In this document: piece by piece, positions 15,413-26,161 of the stretch | Position numbering within the stretch: position 1 is the first letter of the stretch | How the letters are laid out: every line of letters starts with the position of its first letter | NCBI RefSeq assembly: GCF_021010575.1 | Contig: NZ_JAJNAG010000018.1 | Span: 1 to 64,000, forward strand | Length of the DNA: 64,000 nt | Origin: Limnobaculum eriocheiris | GTDB taxonomy: Bacteria; Pseudomonadota; Gammaproteobacteria; Enterobacterales; Enterobacteriaceae | Direction: 5' to 3' | Notes under the pieces: generated by a model | Database searches by the model: none | Seen by the model: the letters and a program-made list of their open reading frames with translations, nothing else | Told to the model about the DNA's origin: nothing | Position numbers and translations under genes: made by a program

Positions 15413-16189
15413 TTACAATGTAACTTTAAATAATTGACTAAAATTCTTCGTCGTGATTTCAGCAAACGTTTCCAGCTCAACCCGCTTCAACACGGCCAGA
15501 TACTCCGCCACATCACGCACATACGCCGGTTGGTTCTCTTTGCCTCGGTGTGGTACCGGCGCCAGATAAGGCGAGTCAGTTTCAACCAGCATTCTGTCCA
15601 GAGGAACATAGCGTGCGGCTTCACGCAAAGCATCGGCATTACGGAAAGTAACAATGCCTGAGAATGAAATATAGAAGCCGATATCCAGTAGTTTTTTAGC
15701 GGTATCACAATCTTCGGTGAAACAGTGTAAAACACCGCCGCACTCATCCACCTTCTCTTCTTTTAAAATAGCCAGCGTATCGGTACGTGCATCACGCGTA
15801 TGAACAATGACCGGCTTATTCAATTCCCGTCCTACCTGGATGTGCTGGCGAAAACAGTTTTGTTGTAGCGGAATATTATCTTTTTGATAATAATAATCCA
15901 GCCCTGTCTCTCCCAGCGCGATCACCCGAGGATCGTCAGCCAATGCCAGTAACTCCTCCTGTTGGTAAACTTCATCCAGATTTAATGGGTGAACGCCGCA
16001 GGATAAAAACACTTCATCGTGCCCGGCCACCATTTGTTTCAACTTTTTAAACCCGGGCAGCGTGGTAGACACCGCCAGACAGGCTTTAACATCACGCATT
16101 CTGGCCTGTTGAAGTACGCTGGCAAGGTCTGTGTGTAATCCGGCATAATCCAGACCATCAAGATGGCAATGTGAATCAACTAAATACAT
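15413..16189 (-). CDS. ycfH: TatD-family metal-dependent deoxyribonuclease (YcfH)
   Basis: A 258-residue TIM-barrel hydrolase of the TatD family. The metal-binding motifs are in order: DSHCHLD near the N-terminus, GETGLDYYY (about residue 92), VHTRDA, LHCFTED and ETDSPYLAP. Family members are Mg-dependent DNases or 3'-5' exonucleases; the exact cell role of YcfH is less clear than that of TatD itself. Position after holB in the mltG-tmk-holB operon identifies it as the YcfH orthologue. It is the last gene of the operon, 28 bp past holB, and its terminator abuts the integrative element. Confidence 0.92.
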   Translation of the reverse strand: MYLVDSHCHLDGLDYAGLHTDLASVLQQARMRDVKACLAVSTTLPGFKKLKQMVAGHDEVFLSCGVHPLNLDEVYQQEELLALADDPRVIALGETGLDYYYQKDNIPLQQNCFRQHIQVGRELNKPVIVHTRDARTDTLAILKEEKVDECGGVLHCFTEDCDTAKKLLDIGFYISFSGIVTFRNADALREAARYVPLDRMLVETDSPYLAPVPHRGKENQPAYVRDVAEYLAVLKRVELETFAEITTKNFSQLFKVTL

Positions 16190-16217
16190 AGGAATATTAA
16201 CTCATTAGAATAGACAA

Positions 16218-17195
16218 TCAGGCCAGTAAACTATCTGCCTGATTGAGCATATTGGTCAGTAACAACTCTTTATTTACACCGGCAACGCTTAACAGCTCAT
16301 ATCGACAGCTTAACCAATCATGCGCCAGTTGATTAAACACTGAGGTTGAACCCATTGCCGCCAGTCGTTGAATTAACGGCATACCGTCCTGGTTAACCAC
16401 AAAATTTGCCGCTCCCTGTTGGTATTTAACAACATCCAACAGCAAAGAGACGGCCCAGTGGATCCGCTCATCGGCATTATCATGATTAAGCTGTGGTAAA
16501 AGTGATAATAAGTCCCGTTGAGAAAATGCACTCTCCAGTCCCTGACACACCGCTTCCCTCTGTTTCCAGACCTCTGCGGTCAATAATTGCTGTGCTGCCA
16601 GAGGCGCGCCATGACTAAGTCGTAATGCCGTTCTCAGACTATCTGGCTGTCCGACATTTTGTCGGGATAACCACTCAATGCTAAATGCCTCACCAGGGCA
16701 ACTCAACGTCCACAGTAAACAACGGCTACGTATGGTTGCCGGTATTTGCGAAATTTCATGGCTGGCTAATAAAAAATAGGTGCCTTCCGGCGGTTCTTCA
16801 AGGGTTTTTAATAAAGCGTTGGCGGCGGCTTCACTAAGCAGTTCAGATTGGGTAAACCAAACCGCTTTAACTCCACCTTGCTGCGCATGGTTATACAGAG
16901 TTTCTGTCAGTTGGCGTATTTGATCGACACCAATGGCTGTTTTCCCTTTTTCAGGTTCAACCACATGCCAGTCAGGATGAGTGCCGGCTTTCATCAAATT
17001 ACAGTTATGGCAAACGCCGCAGGTTTTTTCCCCCTGAGGCGACGGACACATCAACCAACGCCCCAAAGCCTGAATTAACAGCTCATCACCACATCCCGGT
17101 ACGGATTGCAGCAACAGTGCATGATGCTTACGATCGGAAGCATATTGAGCCACTAATTGTTTATAGGCTGGCGTTAACCAAGGGTACCAAATCAC
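16218..17195 (-). CDS. holB: DNA polymerase III subunit delta'
   Basis: Subunit of the clamp-loader complex that opens and loads the beta sliding clamp. The 325-residue protein has a AAA+ fold with a degenerate P-loop ([10 protein letters not shown]), as expected for delta', which does not hydrolyse ATP. The zinc-binding cysteines are at about 50-65 ([18 protein letters not shown] region), the SRC arginine-finger motif is in TIRSRCLLW, and a helical collar domain is at the C-terminus. The start is GTG at 17195, overlapping the tmk stop as GTGA, which indicates translational coupling. Confidence 0.94.
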   Translation of the reverse strand: MIWYPWLTPAYKQLVAQYASDRKHHALLLQSVPGCGDELLIQALGRWLMCPSPQGEKTCGVCHNCNLMKAGTHPDWHVVEPEKGKTAIGVDQIRQLTETLYNHAQQGGVKAVWFTQSELLSEAAANALLKTLEEPPEGTYFLLASHEISQIPATIRSRCLLWTLSCPGEAFSIEWLSRQNVGQPDSLRTALRLSHGAPLAAQQLLTAEVWKQREAVCQGLESAFSQRDLLSLLPQLNHDNADERIHWAVSLLLDVVKYQQGAANFVVNQDGMPLIQRLAAMGSTSVFNQLAHDWLSCRYELLSVAGVNKELLLTNMLNQADSLLA

Positions 17196-17827
17196 TTACG
17201 GCGCTCCAGCCAGTGATGCATCGCCGCTTGAATACTGGCGGTAACTTTTTCTAACGGCTGAGAGGCATCAATGGTCACAATAGCCGGATCCCCTTGCGCC
17301 AGTTCAAGGTAGCGTTGGCGGGTTCGTTCAAAAAATGCCAGCGACTCTTTCTCAATACGATCCAACTCACCGCGAGCTCTGGCGCGTTTTAATCCGGCTT
17401 CCGGGGGAATATCCAGATACAGCGTCAGGTCAGGACGAAAGTCTCCCAGTACGGTATCTCTCAGGGTTGTCATCAATTGATTATCGATTCCCCGGCCTCC
17501 ACCCTGATAGGCTTGAGAAGAGAGATCGTGGCGATCGCCGACCACCCAATCTCCGCGACTTAACGCCGGTTTAATCACATTTTCAACCAGTTGAACGCGT
17601 GAGGTATACATCATCAAAAGCTCTGCCTTATCCGTCAGAACTTCGTCACCGACACCCTGCTTTACCAGTTCACGTAATTTTTCTGCCAGCGGTGTTCCGC
17701 CTGGCTCACGGGTAAAAACAATATTCTGAATACCGCTGTCGCGCAGCGCTTTAACTACGGTATCCCGGGCGGTCGTTTTACCTGCGCCTTCCAGCCCTTC
17801 AATAGCAATGAATTTACCTTTGGTCAT
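17192..17827 (-). CDS. tmk: Thymidylate kinase
   Basis: Phosphorylates dTMP to dTDP for DNA synthesis. The 211-residue enzyme has the P-loop GLEGAGKTT (about 11-19), the DR(X)-type motif TREPGGTP (about 40-47), the dTMP-binding [16 protein letters not shown] block and the LID arginines in [12 protein letters not shown] typical of the E. coli-type (class II) enzyme. It lies two bases downstream of mltG and overlaps holB, so it is the middle gene of a tightly coupled operon. Confidence 0.96.
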   Translation of the reverse strand: MTKGKFIAIEGLEGAGKTTARDTVVKALRDSGIQNIVFTREPGGTPLAEKLRELVKQGVGDEVLTDKAELLMMYTSRVQLVENVIKPALSRGDWVVGDRHDLSSQAYQGGGRGIDNQLMTTLRDTVLGDFRPDLTLYLDIPPEAGLKRARARGELDRIEKESLAFFERTRQRYLELAQGDPAIVTIDASQPLEKVTASIQAAMHHWLERRK

Positions 17828-17829
17828 GC

Positions 17830-18849
17830 CTATTTTCCTGCTCGTAGCGTCTTGAGATAAACCTGTACAGCCTGATTATGGCTGACCAGATTAGTGGTAA
17901 AGGTATGTCCGCCTTTACCATCTGCGACAAAATAGAGATATGGCGTTTTTGCCGGGTGGGCCGCCGCTTTTAGGGAAGCTAATCCCGGCATAGCAATTGG
18001 CGTTGGTGGTAAACGATCAATCACATAGGTGTTATACTCGGTCGCCGTAGTCAGGTCTTTACGGGTAATATTGCCGTTATACTGGTCGCCCATACCATAA
18101 ATAACCGTTGGGTCAGTTTGTAACTTCATGCCAATGCGCATCCGGTTGATAAATACTGATGCAACCTTATCTCTTTCTGAGTCCAGCGCCGTCTCTTTCT
18201 CAATGATCGATGCCATAATCAGCATTTCATAGGGTGTCTTATAGGGAAGATTCTCTTCTCTACCTGCCCAAGCCTCATCAAGCGCGGTTTTCATTCGTGA
18301 ATAAGCACGTTTCAACACCGCCAGATCGCTGGTTTCCGCCGTGTAGTTGTAAGTGTCAGGATAGAGCCAACCTTCCGGATGATCGGGATCCTGAATTCCC
18401 AATTTTTCCGCAATCTCTTTATTAGTTAAACCGTTCAACGTGTGCTGTAAAAAATTAGCGTCGGCTAGCTGAGGCATCCAGTCCTTCATCCGGGTACCTT
18501 CAATAAAGCGAATGGAGAACTGGGCTTCACGACCGGAGCGCAACAGCAGCAATAGCTGTTTTAACGTCATTCCGGGTGTAATCTGATAGGTACCGGCCTT
18601 AAATCCACCCAGTTCAGGTTGTACTCGCAGTAACCACGGGAAAGGCTTAATCTCATCGATCAGTTTTTTATCAACCAGCAACTGAGCCAGCCCAACCCGT
18701 CCGGTTCCGGCTGGCAGTGTAAAATAGGTTTCCTGCTCAATATTCAGCGGCGACTCTGCATATTTCTGTAGCCATTGATATCCGGCAAATATAGCGGCAA
18801 CGCCGGCCAGTATCAGTATTGCAAAAATCCCTAAAATTTTTTTCTTCAT
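17830..18849 (-). CDS. mltG: Endolytic murein transglycosylase MltG
   Basis: Inner-membrane lytic transglycosylase that cleaves nascent glycan strands and is thought to set their length. The 339-residue protein has one N-terminal membrane segment (residues 5-26), a LysM-like region with [14 protein letters not shown], and the catalytic YceG domain with the active-site glutamate in ASIIEKET (about residue 217). In E. coli pabC lies between fabF and this gene. Here fabF is the direct upstream neighbour, with a terminator in the 138-bp gap, so mltG probably has its own promoter. Confidence 0.94.
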   Translation of the reverse strand: MKKKILGIFAILILAGVAAIFAGYQWLQKYAESPLNIEQETYFTLPAGTGRVGLAQLLVDKKLIDEIKPFPWLLRVQPELGGFKAGTYQITPGMTLKQLLLLLRSGREAQFSIRFIEGTRMKDWMPQLADANFLQHTLNGLTNKEIAEKLGIQDPDHPEGWLYPDTYNYTAETSDLAVLKRAYSRMKTALDEAWAGREENLPYKTPYEMLIMASIIEKETALDSERDKVASVFINRMRIGMKLQTDPTVIYGMGDQYNGNITRKDLTTATEYNTYVIDRLPPTPIAMPGLASLKAAAHPAKTPYLYFVADGKGGHTFTTNLVSHNQAVQVYLKTLRAGK

Positions 18850-18926
18850 TGCCCTGCCATTCCCTTCAAACGTGTTTCTGAAACGTTTTGGTCGTTTAAC
18901 GAAATTATCCTGATTTTATAAGCAAA

Positions 18927-18952
18927 ACGGCCCGGTGAATATACCAGGCCGT
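18927..18952 (-). terminator. Terminator of fabF
   Basis: On the minus strand ACGGCCTGGT-atattc-ACCGGGCCGT forms a 10-bp stem with one G-U pair, followed by TTTTGC. It lies 36 bp past the fabF stop. Confidence 0.75.
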
Positions 18953-18987
18953 CTATTTACTCATTACAAAACTTATTTATTCTGGCA

Positions 18988-20229
18988 TTACACTTTACGG
19001 AACAGTACTGAACCGTTTGTACCACCAAAACCAAATGAGTTACATAATACGTACTCCATTCCTTTTACCTGACGCGCTTCATGAGGAACGAAATCCAAAT
19101 CACAACCTTCATCCGGGTTATCCAGATTGATGGTTGGCGGAATCGCCTGATCGCGTAAAGCAAGGATAGAGAAAATTGATTCGACTGCACCGGCAGCACC
19201 CAACAGGTGGCCTGTCATCGATTTAGTTGAGCTCACCAGTACACGCTTCGCATCTTGTTTGAAAATGGTTTTCACCGCCTGCGCTTCAGCTTTATCGCCT
19301 GCGTTAGTGGATGTTCCGTGTGCATTAACATAACCAACCTGTGACGGCGTCACATTAGCATCACGTAGCGCATTTTCCATCGCTAAGGCTGCTCCTGCAC
19401 CATCTTCCGGTGGAGATGTCATATGATAAGCATCGCTGCTCATGCCAAAACCTACGATCTCAGCATAAATTTTTGCGCCACGCTTTTTGGCATGCTCATA
19501 CTCTTCCAGCACCATAATACCGGCACCATCACCCAGAACGAAACCATCACGGTCTCTGTCCCACGGGCGACTTGCTGCCTGAGGATTATCGTTACGGGTA
19601 GATAATGCACGAGCCGCGCCAAAACCACCCACTCCCAGAGGAGTACTGGCTTTTTCACCGCCACCGGCCAGCATTACATCAGCATCGTTATGCGCGATAA
19701 TTCTCGCCGCATGACCAATGTTATGCACGCCAGATGTACATGCCGTTGCGATAGAAATGCTTGGGCCTCTTAATCCATAAATAATGGACAGATGACCAGC
19801 AATCATATTCACAATGGTTGAAGGTACAAAGAATGGACTTACTTTACGTGGACCACCTGACATTAATGCGCTGTGGTTCTCTTCAATTAAGCCAAGGCCA
19901 CCGATACCTGAACCGATAGCAGCACCAATACGTGGTGCATTTTCTGCTGTGACTTCAATACCGGAATCTTTCATGGCTTGAATGCCAGCAGCAATACCAT
20001 ATTGAATAAAAGGGTCCATTTTTCTGGCATCTTTGCGAGAAATGTACTCTTCACAGTCAAAACCTTTGACTAAACCAGCAAAACGCGTTGCGTAGGCGCT
20101 AGTATCGAAATGGTCTATTAGGCTGATACCACTCTGCCCGGCAAGGAGAGCCTTCCATGTAGTCTCTACAGTGTTGCCGACAGGGGATAACATGCCCATT
20201 CCAGTCACTACAACTCGACGCTTAGACAC
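18988..20229 (-). CDS. fabF: 3-oxoacyl-ACP synthase II (KAS II)
   Basis: Condenses malonyl-ACP with long acyl-ACPs in fatty-acid elongation and governs the temperature-dependent C16:1 to C18:1 step in E. coli. The 413-residue thiolase-fold enzyme carries nucleophile Cys164 in TACTSGVHN, His304 in [11 protein letters not shown] and His341 in [14 protein letters not shown]. It follows acpP by 83 bp, with a hairpin terminator in the gap. Confidence 0.97.
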   Translation of the reverse strand: MSKRRVVVTGMGMLSPVGNTVETTWKALLAGQSGISLIDHFDTSAYATRFAGLVKGFDCEEYISRKDARKMDPFIQYGIAAGIQAMKDSGIEVTAENAPRIGAAIGSGIGGLGLIEENHSALMSGGPRKVSPFFVPSTIVNMIAGHLSIIYGLRGPSISIATACTSGVHNIGHAARIIAHNDADVMLAGGGEKASTPLGVGGFGAARALSTRNDNPQAASRPWDRDRDGFVLGDGAGIMVLEEYEHAKKRGAKIYAEIVGFGMSSDAYHMTSPPEDGAGAALAMENALRDANVTPSQVGYVNAHGTSTNAGDKAEAQAVKTIFKQDAKRVLVSSTKSMTGHLLGAAGAVESIFSILALRDQAIPPTINLDNPDEGCDLDFVPHEARQVKGMEYVLCNSFGFGGTNGSVLFRKV

Positions 20230-20279
20230 GTTGAATCCTCCAGAGGGGGAATGATTTGTATATGGAAATGAGAAAAACT

Positions 20280-20301
20280 TAGGCGGTCGAATGACCGCCT
20301 A
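20280..20301 (-). terminator. Hairpin between acpP and fabF
   Basis: TAGGCGGTC-attc-GACCGCCTA, 9-bp stem; on the minus strand it is followed by AGTTTTTCTC. It probably terminates most acpP transcripts, fitting the higher need for ACP than for FabF. Confidence 0.8.
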
Positions 20302-20312
20302 GATATGTCTGA

Positions 20313-20549
20313 TTACGCGTTAGCAGCAGTGATATAATCAATCGCTGCCTGAACAGTAGTAATCTTCTCTGCTTCTTCGTCTGGAATCTCAGTATCAAAC
20401 TCTTCTTCCAGAGCCATAACCAGCTCTACGGTGTCAAGAGAATCAGCACCCAGGTCTTCTACGAAAGAAGCTGCGTTTTTGACTTCTTCTTCTTTAACAC
20501 CCAGTTGTTCAATAATGATTTTCTTAACACGTTCTTCGATAGTGCTCAT
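20313..20549 (-). CDS. acpP: Acyl carrier protein
   Basis: The 78-residue, very acidic carrier of acyl chains on 4'-phosphopantetheine. The modification site is Ser37 in [12 protein letters not shown]. The sequence is almost identical to E. coli ACP over helices 1-4. An AAGAGTATG start context is present, with about 150 bp between it and fabG that probably carries an own strong promoter. The frame on the opposite strand is a shadow. Confidence 0.98.
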   Translation of the reverse strand: MSTIEERVKKIIIEQLGVKEEEVKNAASFVEDLGADSLDTVELVMALEEEFDTEIPDEEAEKITTVQAAIDYITAANA

Positions 20550-20701
20550 ACTCTTAAATTTCCTATCAAAACTCGCTAACGCGATGGTTTTCGTAGTTTA
20601 TTCAATGTTGAAAAAGATGCAACCAAATATCGGCTGGTCGAACCACAATTTTAAACTATTTAGCTAAATTTAGCGCAAATTGCTTAAAAAAAATGCGATC
20701 C

Positions 20702-21436
20702 TTAAAGCATATACATGCCACCATTCACATGTAAGGTTTCACCCGTAATATATCCAGCTTCATCAGAGGCCAAAAATGCAGCAGCGCTGGCTATCTCTTT
20801 TGCTTCGCCCAAGCGGTTAGCTGGGACTTGTGACAAAATGCCTGACCGTTGTTCATCTGTCAATGCACGCGTCATATCAGTTTCAATAAAACCTGGTGCA
20901 ATAACATTGACAGTAATGCCTCTTGAGGCAACTTCACGCGCCAGCGACTTACTAAAACCAATAATACCAGCTTTAGCCGCAGCGTAGTTTGTCTGCCCTG
21001 CATTACCCATTGTACCAACAACTGAGCCAATAGTAATTATCCGACCATAACGTTTTTTCATCATCGCACGCATAACTGCTTTTGATAATCTGAAAACGGA
21101 CGTCAGATTAGTGTCAATAATATCTTGCCACTCGTCATCTTTCATACGCATTAACAGGTTATCACGGGTAATACCCGCATTATTGATCAGAATGTCGATT
21201 TCACCAAATTCAGCACGAATAGTCTCAAGCACAGATTCAATAGATGCGGAATCAGTCACATTTAGCGCTAATCCTTTTCCATGAGTGCCCAGATATTCAC
21301 TAATCGCTTCTGCCCCTTTTTCTGTCGTTGCCGTACCAATAACACGAGCCCCTTCAGAAACCAGTTTTTCAGCGATAGCTTTGCCGATACCCCGGCTTGC
21401 GCCAGTGACCAGTGCAATTTTTCCGTCTAACTTCAT
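20702..21436 (-). CDS. fabG: 3-oxoacyl-ACP reductase
   Basis: NADPH-dependent reduction of 3-oxoacyl-ACP, the first reductive step of each elongation cycle. A 244-residue short-chain dehydrogenase: TGASRGIG nucleotide-binding motif (11-18), NNAG (about 86-89), catalytic Ser138 in ITIGSVVGTMGN and Tyr-X3-Lys in NYAAAKAG (151-155), and C-terminal VNGGMYML. It lies 33 bp downstream of fabD in the fabHDG run. Confidence 0.97.
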   Translation of the reverse strand: MKLDGKIALVTGASRGIGKAIAEKLVSEGARVIGTATTEKGAEAISEYLGTHGKGLALNVTDSASIESVLETIRAEFGEIDILINNAGITRDNLLMRMKDDEWQDIIDTNLTSVFRLSKAVMRAMMKKRYGRIITIGSVVGTMGNAGQTNYAAAKAGIIGFSKSLAREVASRGITVNVIAPGFIETDMTRALTDEQRSGILSQVPANRLGEAKEIASAAAFLASDEAGYITGETLHVNGGMYML

Positions 21437-21469
21437 GCATTTCCCCTTTAGGATAAACTCGGTTCCGGC

Positions 21470-22399
21470 TTACAGTTCCAAAGCACTTTGTAAGCTGGCT
21501 GGATCGTTAACCGCAGCGGCTGACATCGTATCTACAATGCGCTTGGTTAATCCGGTTAAAACTTTTCCAGGGCCCATTTCCAACAGGAATGTCACCTGTT
21601 CTGTCGCCATTTGCTCAACGGTCTCGGTCCAGCGAACCGGGCTATACAATTGACGAACCAATGCGTTGCGAATCGCTTCGCCATCGGTTTCAGCTTTAAC
21701 ATCAACATTATTAATAACAGCAAGTTGTGGTGCGTTGAAGTTAACTGATTTCAATGCTTCAGCCAGTTTATCTGCTGCCGGCTTCATCAATGCACAGTGG
21801 GACGGTACGCTGACAGGTAATGGCAACGCACGTTTTGCACCGGCAGCCTTACAGGCTGCTCCGGCACGTTCAACGGCGTCTTTATTACCGGCAATCACGA
21901 CCTGACCCGGTGAATTGAAGTTAACCGGAGAAACCACCTCTCCCTGGGCTGACTCTTCACAAGCTTTTGCGATAGCGTCATTATCCAGACCAATAATGGC
22001 ATACATTGCACCAGTACCTTCAGGTACTGCGTCCTGCATCAGTTTACCGCGCAATTCAACCAGTTTAATGGCGTCTTTAAAGTCCAGAACGCCAGCACAA
22101 ACCAGCGCTGAATATTCACCCAAACTGTGACCGGCTAATACCGCTGGCTGTTTGCCACCCTGCTGTTGCCAAACGCACCAGATAGCGACAGAGGCAGCCA
22201 ACAGCGCAGGTTGAGTCTGCCATGTTTTATTTAATTCAGTTTCCGGCCCCTGCTGTACCAGTGACCAAAGATCGTAACCCAGCGCTTCAGAAGCCTGAGC
22301 AAATGTCTCCTGTACTACCGGAAACGTCTCAGCAAGCGTGGCTAACATACCAACGGTTTGTGAACCCTGTCCCGGAAATACGATTGCAAATTGACTCAT
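21470..22399 (-). CDS. fabD: Malonyl-CoA-ACP transacylase
   Basis: Transfers malonyl from CoA to ACP. The 309-residue alpha/beta hydrolase-like enzyme has the GQGSQ oxyanion motif (10-14), nucleophile Ser92 in AGHSLGEYSAL, Arg in VELRGKLMQ (about 117) and the catalytic His in VPSHCALM (about 201). It follows fabH by 22 bp in the same operon. Confidence 0.97.
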   Translation of the reverse strand: MSQFAIVFPGQGSQTVGMLATLAETFPVVQETFAQASEALGYDLWSLVQQGPETELNKTWQTQPALLAASVAIWCVWQQQGGKQPAVLAGHSLGEYSALVCAGVLDFKDAIKLVELRGKLMQDAVPEGTGAMYAIIGLDNDAIAKACEESAQGEVVSPVNFNSPGQVVIAGNKDAVERAGAACKAAGAKRALPLPVSVPSHCALMKPAADKLAEALKSVNFNAPQLAVINNVDVKAETDGEAIRNALVRQLYSPVRWTETVEQMATEQVTFLLEMGPGKVLTGLTKRIVDTMSAAAVNDPASLQSALEL

Positions 22400-22421
22400 A
22401 TTGATTCTTCCAGATCCTGAC

Positions 22422-23375
22422 TTAAAAACGAATTAGTGCTGAACCCCAGGTGAAACCGCCACCAAAGGCCTCAAGTATAATCAGATGACCACGCTGAATG
22501 CGCCCATCCCGAACTGCTTCATCCAATGCCGCAGGCACTGAAGCCGCCGAGGTATTACCATGACGATCGAGGGTAATAACCACTTTATCCATTTCCATAC
22601 CCAGCTTTTTCGCAGTAGCGGAAATAATTCGGAAGTTAGCCTGATGCGGTACCAGCCAGTCCAGCTCAGATTTATCGATATTATTGGCTTCGAGGGTTTC
22701 ATCAACAATGTGGGCCAGTTCAGTCACGGCCACTTTAAACACATCGTTACCCTGCATCGTCAGATAATCAGGCTTGGAAGGATCGACACGGTTGTGATTA
22801 GGTAACGTTAATAATTCACCATAACGCCCGTCAGCATGTAAATGGGTAGAAATGATCCCTGGTTCATCAGAAGCCCCTACCACAATCGCACCTGCACCAT
22901 CACCAAACAGAATAATGGTACCGCGATCTTGCGGATCCAGCGTGCGGCTTAACGCATCAGAACCGATAACCAGAGCGGTTTTAACAAAGCCAGTTTTAAC
23001 ATACTGATCCGCTACGCTAATGGCATAGGCAAAACCAGCACAGGCGGCCGCAATATCAAATGCAGCGGCATCTTTAATGCCTAAATAGTTTTGAACTTCA
23101 CAGGCAGCGCTGGGGAAAGCATTACTTGATGATGTGGTTGCAACAATAATCAACCCAATATCATCTTTATTGATCCCCGCCATTTCAATCGCTTTATCAG
23201 CGGCATGGCATGCCATGGTAGCAACGGTTTCATCCGGTGCGGCGATATGACGTTGACGAATCCCTGTACGGGAGACAATCCACTCATCTGTTGTATCTAC
23301 CATCTGCTCTAGATCGGCATTGGTACGCACTTGTACAGGCAGGTAGCTGCCTGTACCGAGAATTTTTGTATACAT
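22422..23375 (-). CDS. fabH: 3-oxoacyl-ACP synthase III (KAS III)
   Basis: Starts fatty-acid synthesis by condensing acetyl-CoA with malonyl-ACP. The 317-residue thiolase-fold enzyme has Cys112 in [10 protein letters not shown], His244 in VPHQANFRI and Asn274 in RHGNTSAAS, the classical Cys-His-Asn triad. It begins six bases after the plsX stop, so the two are cotranscribed. Confidence 0.97.
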   Translation of the reverse strand: MYTKILGTGSYLPVQVRTNADLEQMVDTTDEWIVSRTGIRQRHIAAPDETVATMACHAADKAIEMAGINKDDIGLIIVATTSSSNAFPSAACEVQNYLGIKDAAAFDIAAACAGFAYAISVADQYVKTGFVKTALVIGSDALSRTLDPQDRGTIILFGDGAGAIVVGASDEPGIISTHLHADGRYGELLTLPNHNRVDPSKPDYLTMQGNDVFKVAVTELAHIVDETLEANNIDKSELDWLVPHQANFRIISATAKKLGMEMDKVVITLDRHGNTSAASVPAALDEAVRDGRIQRGHLIILEAFGGGFTWGSALIRF

Positions 23376-23381
23376 GGACGA

Positions 23382-24410
23382 TCATTCACTCTTAGGTAAT
23401 ACAGCCTGAAGGCGAGCTGCAATTTGCGTAGGAACCTGACGTTCCACGGCCTGCACTGCCTGTTCAATGGCTACGGTGAAAGCCTGTTGGTTTGCTGCTC
23501 CATGACTTTTAATCACGGAACTGCGTAATCCTAACAGACAGGCACCATTATATCGATCAGGATTTAAATGGCCGAAACGTTTGGAAAGACTCTTTTTAAA
23601 CCAGTAACTGATTAATTTCATCCACCACAAACGCTTCCGCTTCCCTGATGACAGTAATGAAAGGAATACTCTGACTACGCCTTCCAGTGTCTTTAGCGTA
23701 ACGTTACCGACAAAACCGTCGCATACTAACACATCCGTTTCGCCAGTCAGAAGATCGTTACCTTCAAGATAACCGATATAGTTTATCTGTTGAACATTCC
23801 TGAGTATAGCCGCAGCAGCCTGAATATTATCAAGGCCTTTGGTCTCCTCTTCACCGATATTCAACAGCGCCACACGAGGGTTGTTAATTTGCAGAATCTC
23901 TTCTGCCATTACTGCCCCCATCACGGCGAACTGAACCAGCATATCACTATCGCACTCAACGTTGGCACCTAAATCCAGTAACAACGTTTTACCCCCTTTC
24001 TGGTTTGGCAAGGCAGTGACCAGTGCCGGGCGTTCGATACCATCCAGAGGTTTAAGCATCATTTTGGCTAATCCCATCAACGCCCCGGTATTGCCGGCGC
24101 TAACGCAGGCCTGAGCTTCCCCCTCTTTTAACAGCTCCAGCGCAATACGCATCGAGGTGCCACGGCTATTACGAATAGCCTGAGAAGGTTTGGCATCATT
24201 TGCCACCATCAGTTCTGCGGGGATAAGTTGAAGCCGTTCAAGAACAGCCGAATCACATTGATTAAGATGTGGCTGAATATCGGATGGATTACCAACAAGC
24301 TTAATATTGAGTGCGGGATTAGAAGCCAATGCCTGCAAGGCTGCAGGCACTGTTACACAGGGACCGAAGTCCCCGCCCATAGCATCTAACGCAATGGTTA
24401 GACGAGACAA
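23382..24410 (-). CDS. plsX: Phosphate acyltransferase PlsX
   Basis: Converts acyl-ACP to acyl-phosphate for phospholipid synthesis; a peripheral membrane enzyme. The 342-residue sequence matches E. coli PlsX ([11 protein letters not shown] at the N-terminus, [45 protein letters not shown]). The start is TTG at 24410, the only start that gives the family N-terminus. It sits 14 bp after rpmF. Confidence 0.94.
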   Translation of the reverse strand: MSRLTIALDAMGGDFGPCVTVPAALQALASNPALNIKLVGNPSDIQPHLNQCDSAVLERLQLIPAELMVANDAKPSQAIRNSRGTSMRIALELLKEGEAQACVSAGNTGALMGLAKMMLKPLDGIERPALVTALPNQKGGKTLLLDLGANVECDSDMLVQFAVMGAVMAEEILQINNPRVALLNIGEEETKGLDNIQAAAAILRNVQQINYIGYLEGNDLLTGETDVLVCDGFVGNVTLKTLEGVVRVFLSLLSSGKRKRLWWMKLISYWFKKSLSKRFGHLNPDRYNGACLLGLRSSVIKSHGAANQQAFTVAIEQAVQAVERQVPTQIAARLQAVLPKSE

Positions 24411-24424
24411 GGCATCACCAGTGA

Positions 24425-24595
24425 TTATTTAGTGATAACCTTGCGGCCACGGTAGTAACCGTCAGCGGTGATGTGGTGACGCAGGTGAGTTTCACCTGAG
24501 ACTTTATCCACAGATACTGCAGCTGTAGTCAATGCATCATGTGAACGACGCATGCCACGTCTTGAACGGGTACTTTTGTTCTGTTGTACGGCCAT
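24425..24595 (-). CDS. rpmF: 50S ribosomal protein L32
   Basis: A 56-residue basic ribosomal protein. It starts [20 protein letters not shown] and ends RGRKVITK, matching E. coli L32 over its whole length. It lies 16 bp downstream of yceD and 14 bp upstream of plsX, the conserved yceD-rpmF-plsX order that couples ribosomal and lipid genes. Confidence 0.97.
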   Translation of the reverse strand: MAVQQNKSTRSRRGMRRSHDALTTAAVSVDKVSGETHLRHHITADGYYRGRKVITK

Positions 24596-24611
24596 CGACC
24601 TTACTCCTCGG

Positions 24612-25133
24612 TTACTTTTGCTTTAAACTGGCTAATACGGCAAATGGATTTGGTTTTTCCGCCTCTGGCGGTAGTTCACCAAAAATCATGTCCGCTTCGG
24701 ACACTTCACAGTGTTCATATTCATGGACCGGCGCTATTGGCAATGAAAGAATAAGTTCATCTTCAATGACTGCCAGCAGATTGATTTCGCCAAACTCATC
24801 GACTTCAATCGGCTCGTAGTCTGCCGGTAATGCTTCTGCCTGCTCATCATTCTTGACCGGGCTGAAACAATAGGTTGCGTGAATAGTGTAAGAAAAATTG
24901 CCATTACAACGCTGACACATCAAAGTTACCGGAACCCTGGCCTGCCCTGTAATCACAACCAATCGCTGATTATCGATATTAAATGATAATTCAGCTTCAA
25001 CATCACCATCCACACTTACTACTGACTCTGCTAATCGCTGGGCCTGAGAGCCTGAATAGATACCTGAGTAATCCAGACTTTTCTGAGCCGTACGGAGCGG
25101 ATCAATAGTTAAGGGTAATTTTACCTTTTGCAT
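24612..25133 (-). CDS. yceD: YceD/DUF177 protein, 23S rRNA accumulation factor
   Basis: A 173-residue DUF177 protein. In bacteria and plants the family is linked to 23S rRNA accumulation or ribosome assembly. It has a CXXC pair in LMCQRCNG (about residues 75-80) and a [25 protein letters not shown] block characteristic of the family, then an acidic tail. It is the first gene of the yceD-rpmF-plsX-fabHDG run; its promoter must lie in the divergent region to 25518. Confidence 0.93.
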   Translation of the reverse strand: MQKVKLPLTIDPLRTAQKSLDYSGIYSGSQAQRLAESVVSVDGDVEAELSFNIDNQRLVVITGQARVPVTLMCQRCNGNFSYTIHATYCFSPVKNDEQAEALPADYEPIEVDEFGEINLLAVIEDELILSLPIAPVHEYEHCEVSEADMIFGELPPEAEKPNPFAVLASLKQK

Positions 25134-25518
25134 AGGGCGCGCATATTATCGTTGTCATGGCTGATAGTCAAAGGAAATGCACGCAAATAACGTGCTTTTA
25201 ACGATCTCAGCTTTTTCGAGTGGGCATAGTTTAAAGCAGCCGGAGCGGTTTCGCTATTGTTTTAATAAAAATTAAATATATCTGAAAAATGAAGTTACTT
25301 ATTAATTTATAAAAGAAAAACAGACTTAATTATCACCATGTAATAAATTGATAAGCTTTGTCAGACGCTTTAATTATTTTAATAACCATCGCATAGTGAT
25401 TAATTAACCATCATATTTCATTAAAAAATAAATGTTCTCCCTATCCGATTATGACTAAGGGAAGAATTACCTTTATTATGTTGCTTCAACACGTCAATGC
25501 GTTTATACGATAAAAAAT
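25134..25518. other. Divergent intergenic region yceD / yceF
   Basis: 385 bp of AT-rich DNA with no protein gene. In E. coli this interval encodes the small RNA SraB. I see only a weak hairpin GCACG/CGTGC followed by TTTT (25179-25198) and cannot show a homologue. Promoters for both genes must be here. Confidence 0.5.
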
Positions 25519-26106
25519 ATGACAACACTCATTTTGGCCTCAACGTCACCCTACCGTCAGGCGCTATTGGAAAAGCTGGAACTTCCTTTTATCTGCATTG
25601 CACCTGAAGTGGATGAAACACCCCAGGTAAACGAATCTGCCGAAGCGCTGGTTCTCCGACTGGCAACCAGCAAAGCTAAAGCCGTGGCTAAAAATAATCC
25701 AGACAGTTTAATTATTGGTTCCGATCAGGTGTGCGTTTTAAATCAGCAAATTACCGGAAAACCCCTTAGCAGAGAAAATGCTATTGCTCAGTTAACTCAA
25801 GCCAGTGGACAATCTGTTACCTTCTATACCGGTCTTTGCTTATATAACAGCCACAGCCGAAAAGCAGAGGCCATATGTGAACCTTTTACCGTTTTTTTTC
25901 GCCATCTCAGTCAGGTAGAGATCGAAGCTTATATTGATAAAGAGCAGCCATGGTATTGCGCAGGAAGTTTTAAATCTGAAGGTTTAGGCATTACGCTGTT
26001 TGAACGCCTGGAGGGACGGGACCCGAATAGTCTGATTGGGCTTCCGTTAATTGCACTTAACCATATGCTGATAAAAAACGGGATGAACCCATTAAGCGGA
26101 AGTTAA
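25519..26106 (+). CDS. yceF: Maf-family nucleotide pyrophosphatase YceF (7-methyl-GTP pyrophosphatase)
   Basis: A 195-residue Maf house-cleaning enzyme. The P-loop-like N-terminus is [16 protein letters not shown] (family: S-X-S-P-R-R; here Tyr replaces the first Arg, as in E. coli YceF). SDQV with the catalytic Asp is at about 73-76, then GKPLSRENA and [13 protein letters not shown]. The YceF subgroup hydrolyses m7GTP. Its place beside yceD and rluC is as in E. coli. It is convergent with rluC, with a long perfect hairpin between them. Confidence 0.93.
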   Translation: MTTLILASTSPYRQALLEKLELPFICIAPEVDETPQVNESAEALVLRLATSKAKAVAKNNPDSLIIGSDQVCVLNQQITGKPLSRENAIAQLTQASGQSVTFYTGLCLYNSHSRKAEAICEPFTVFFRHLSQVEIEAYIDKEQPWYCAGSFKSEGLGITLFERLEGRDPNSLIGLPLIALNHMLIKNGMNPLSGS

Positions 26107-26161
26107 AAGGCTCATTTCATTAAATAAGTAGTGACAACGTCACTATCATTGATTACTACAA

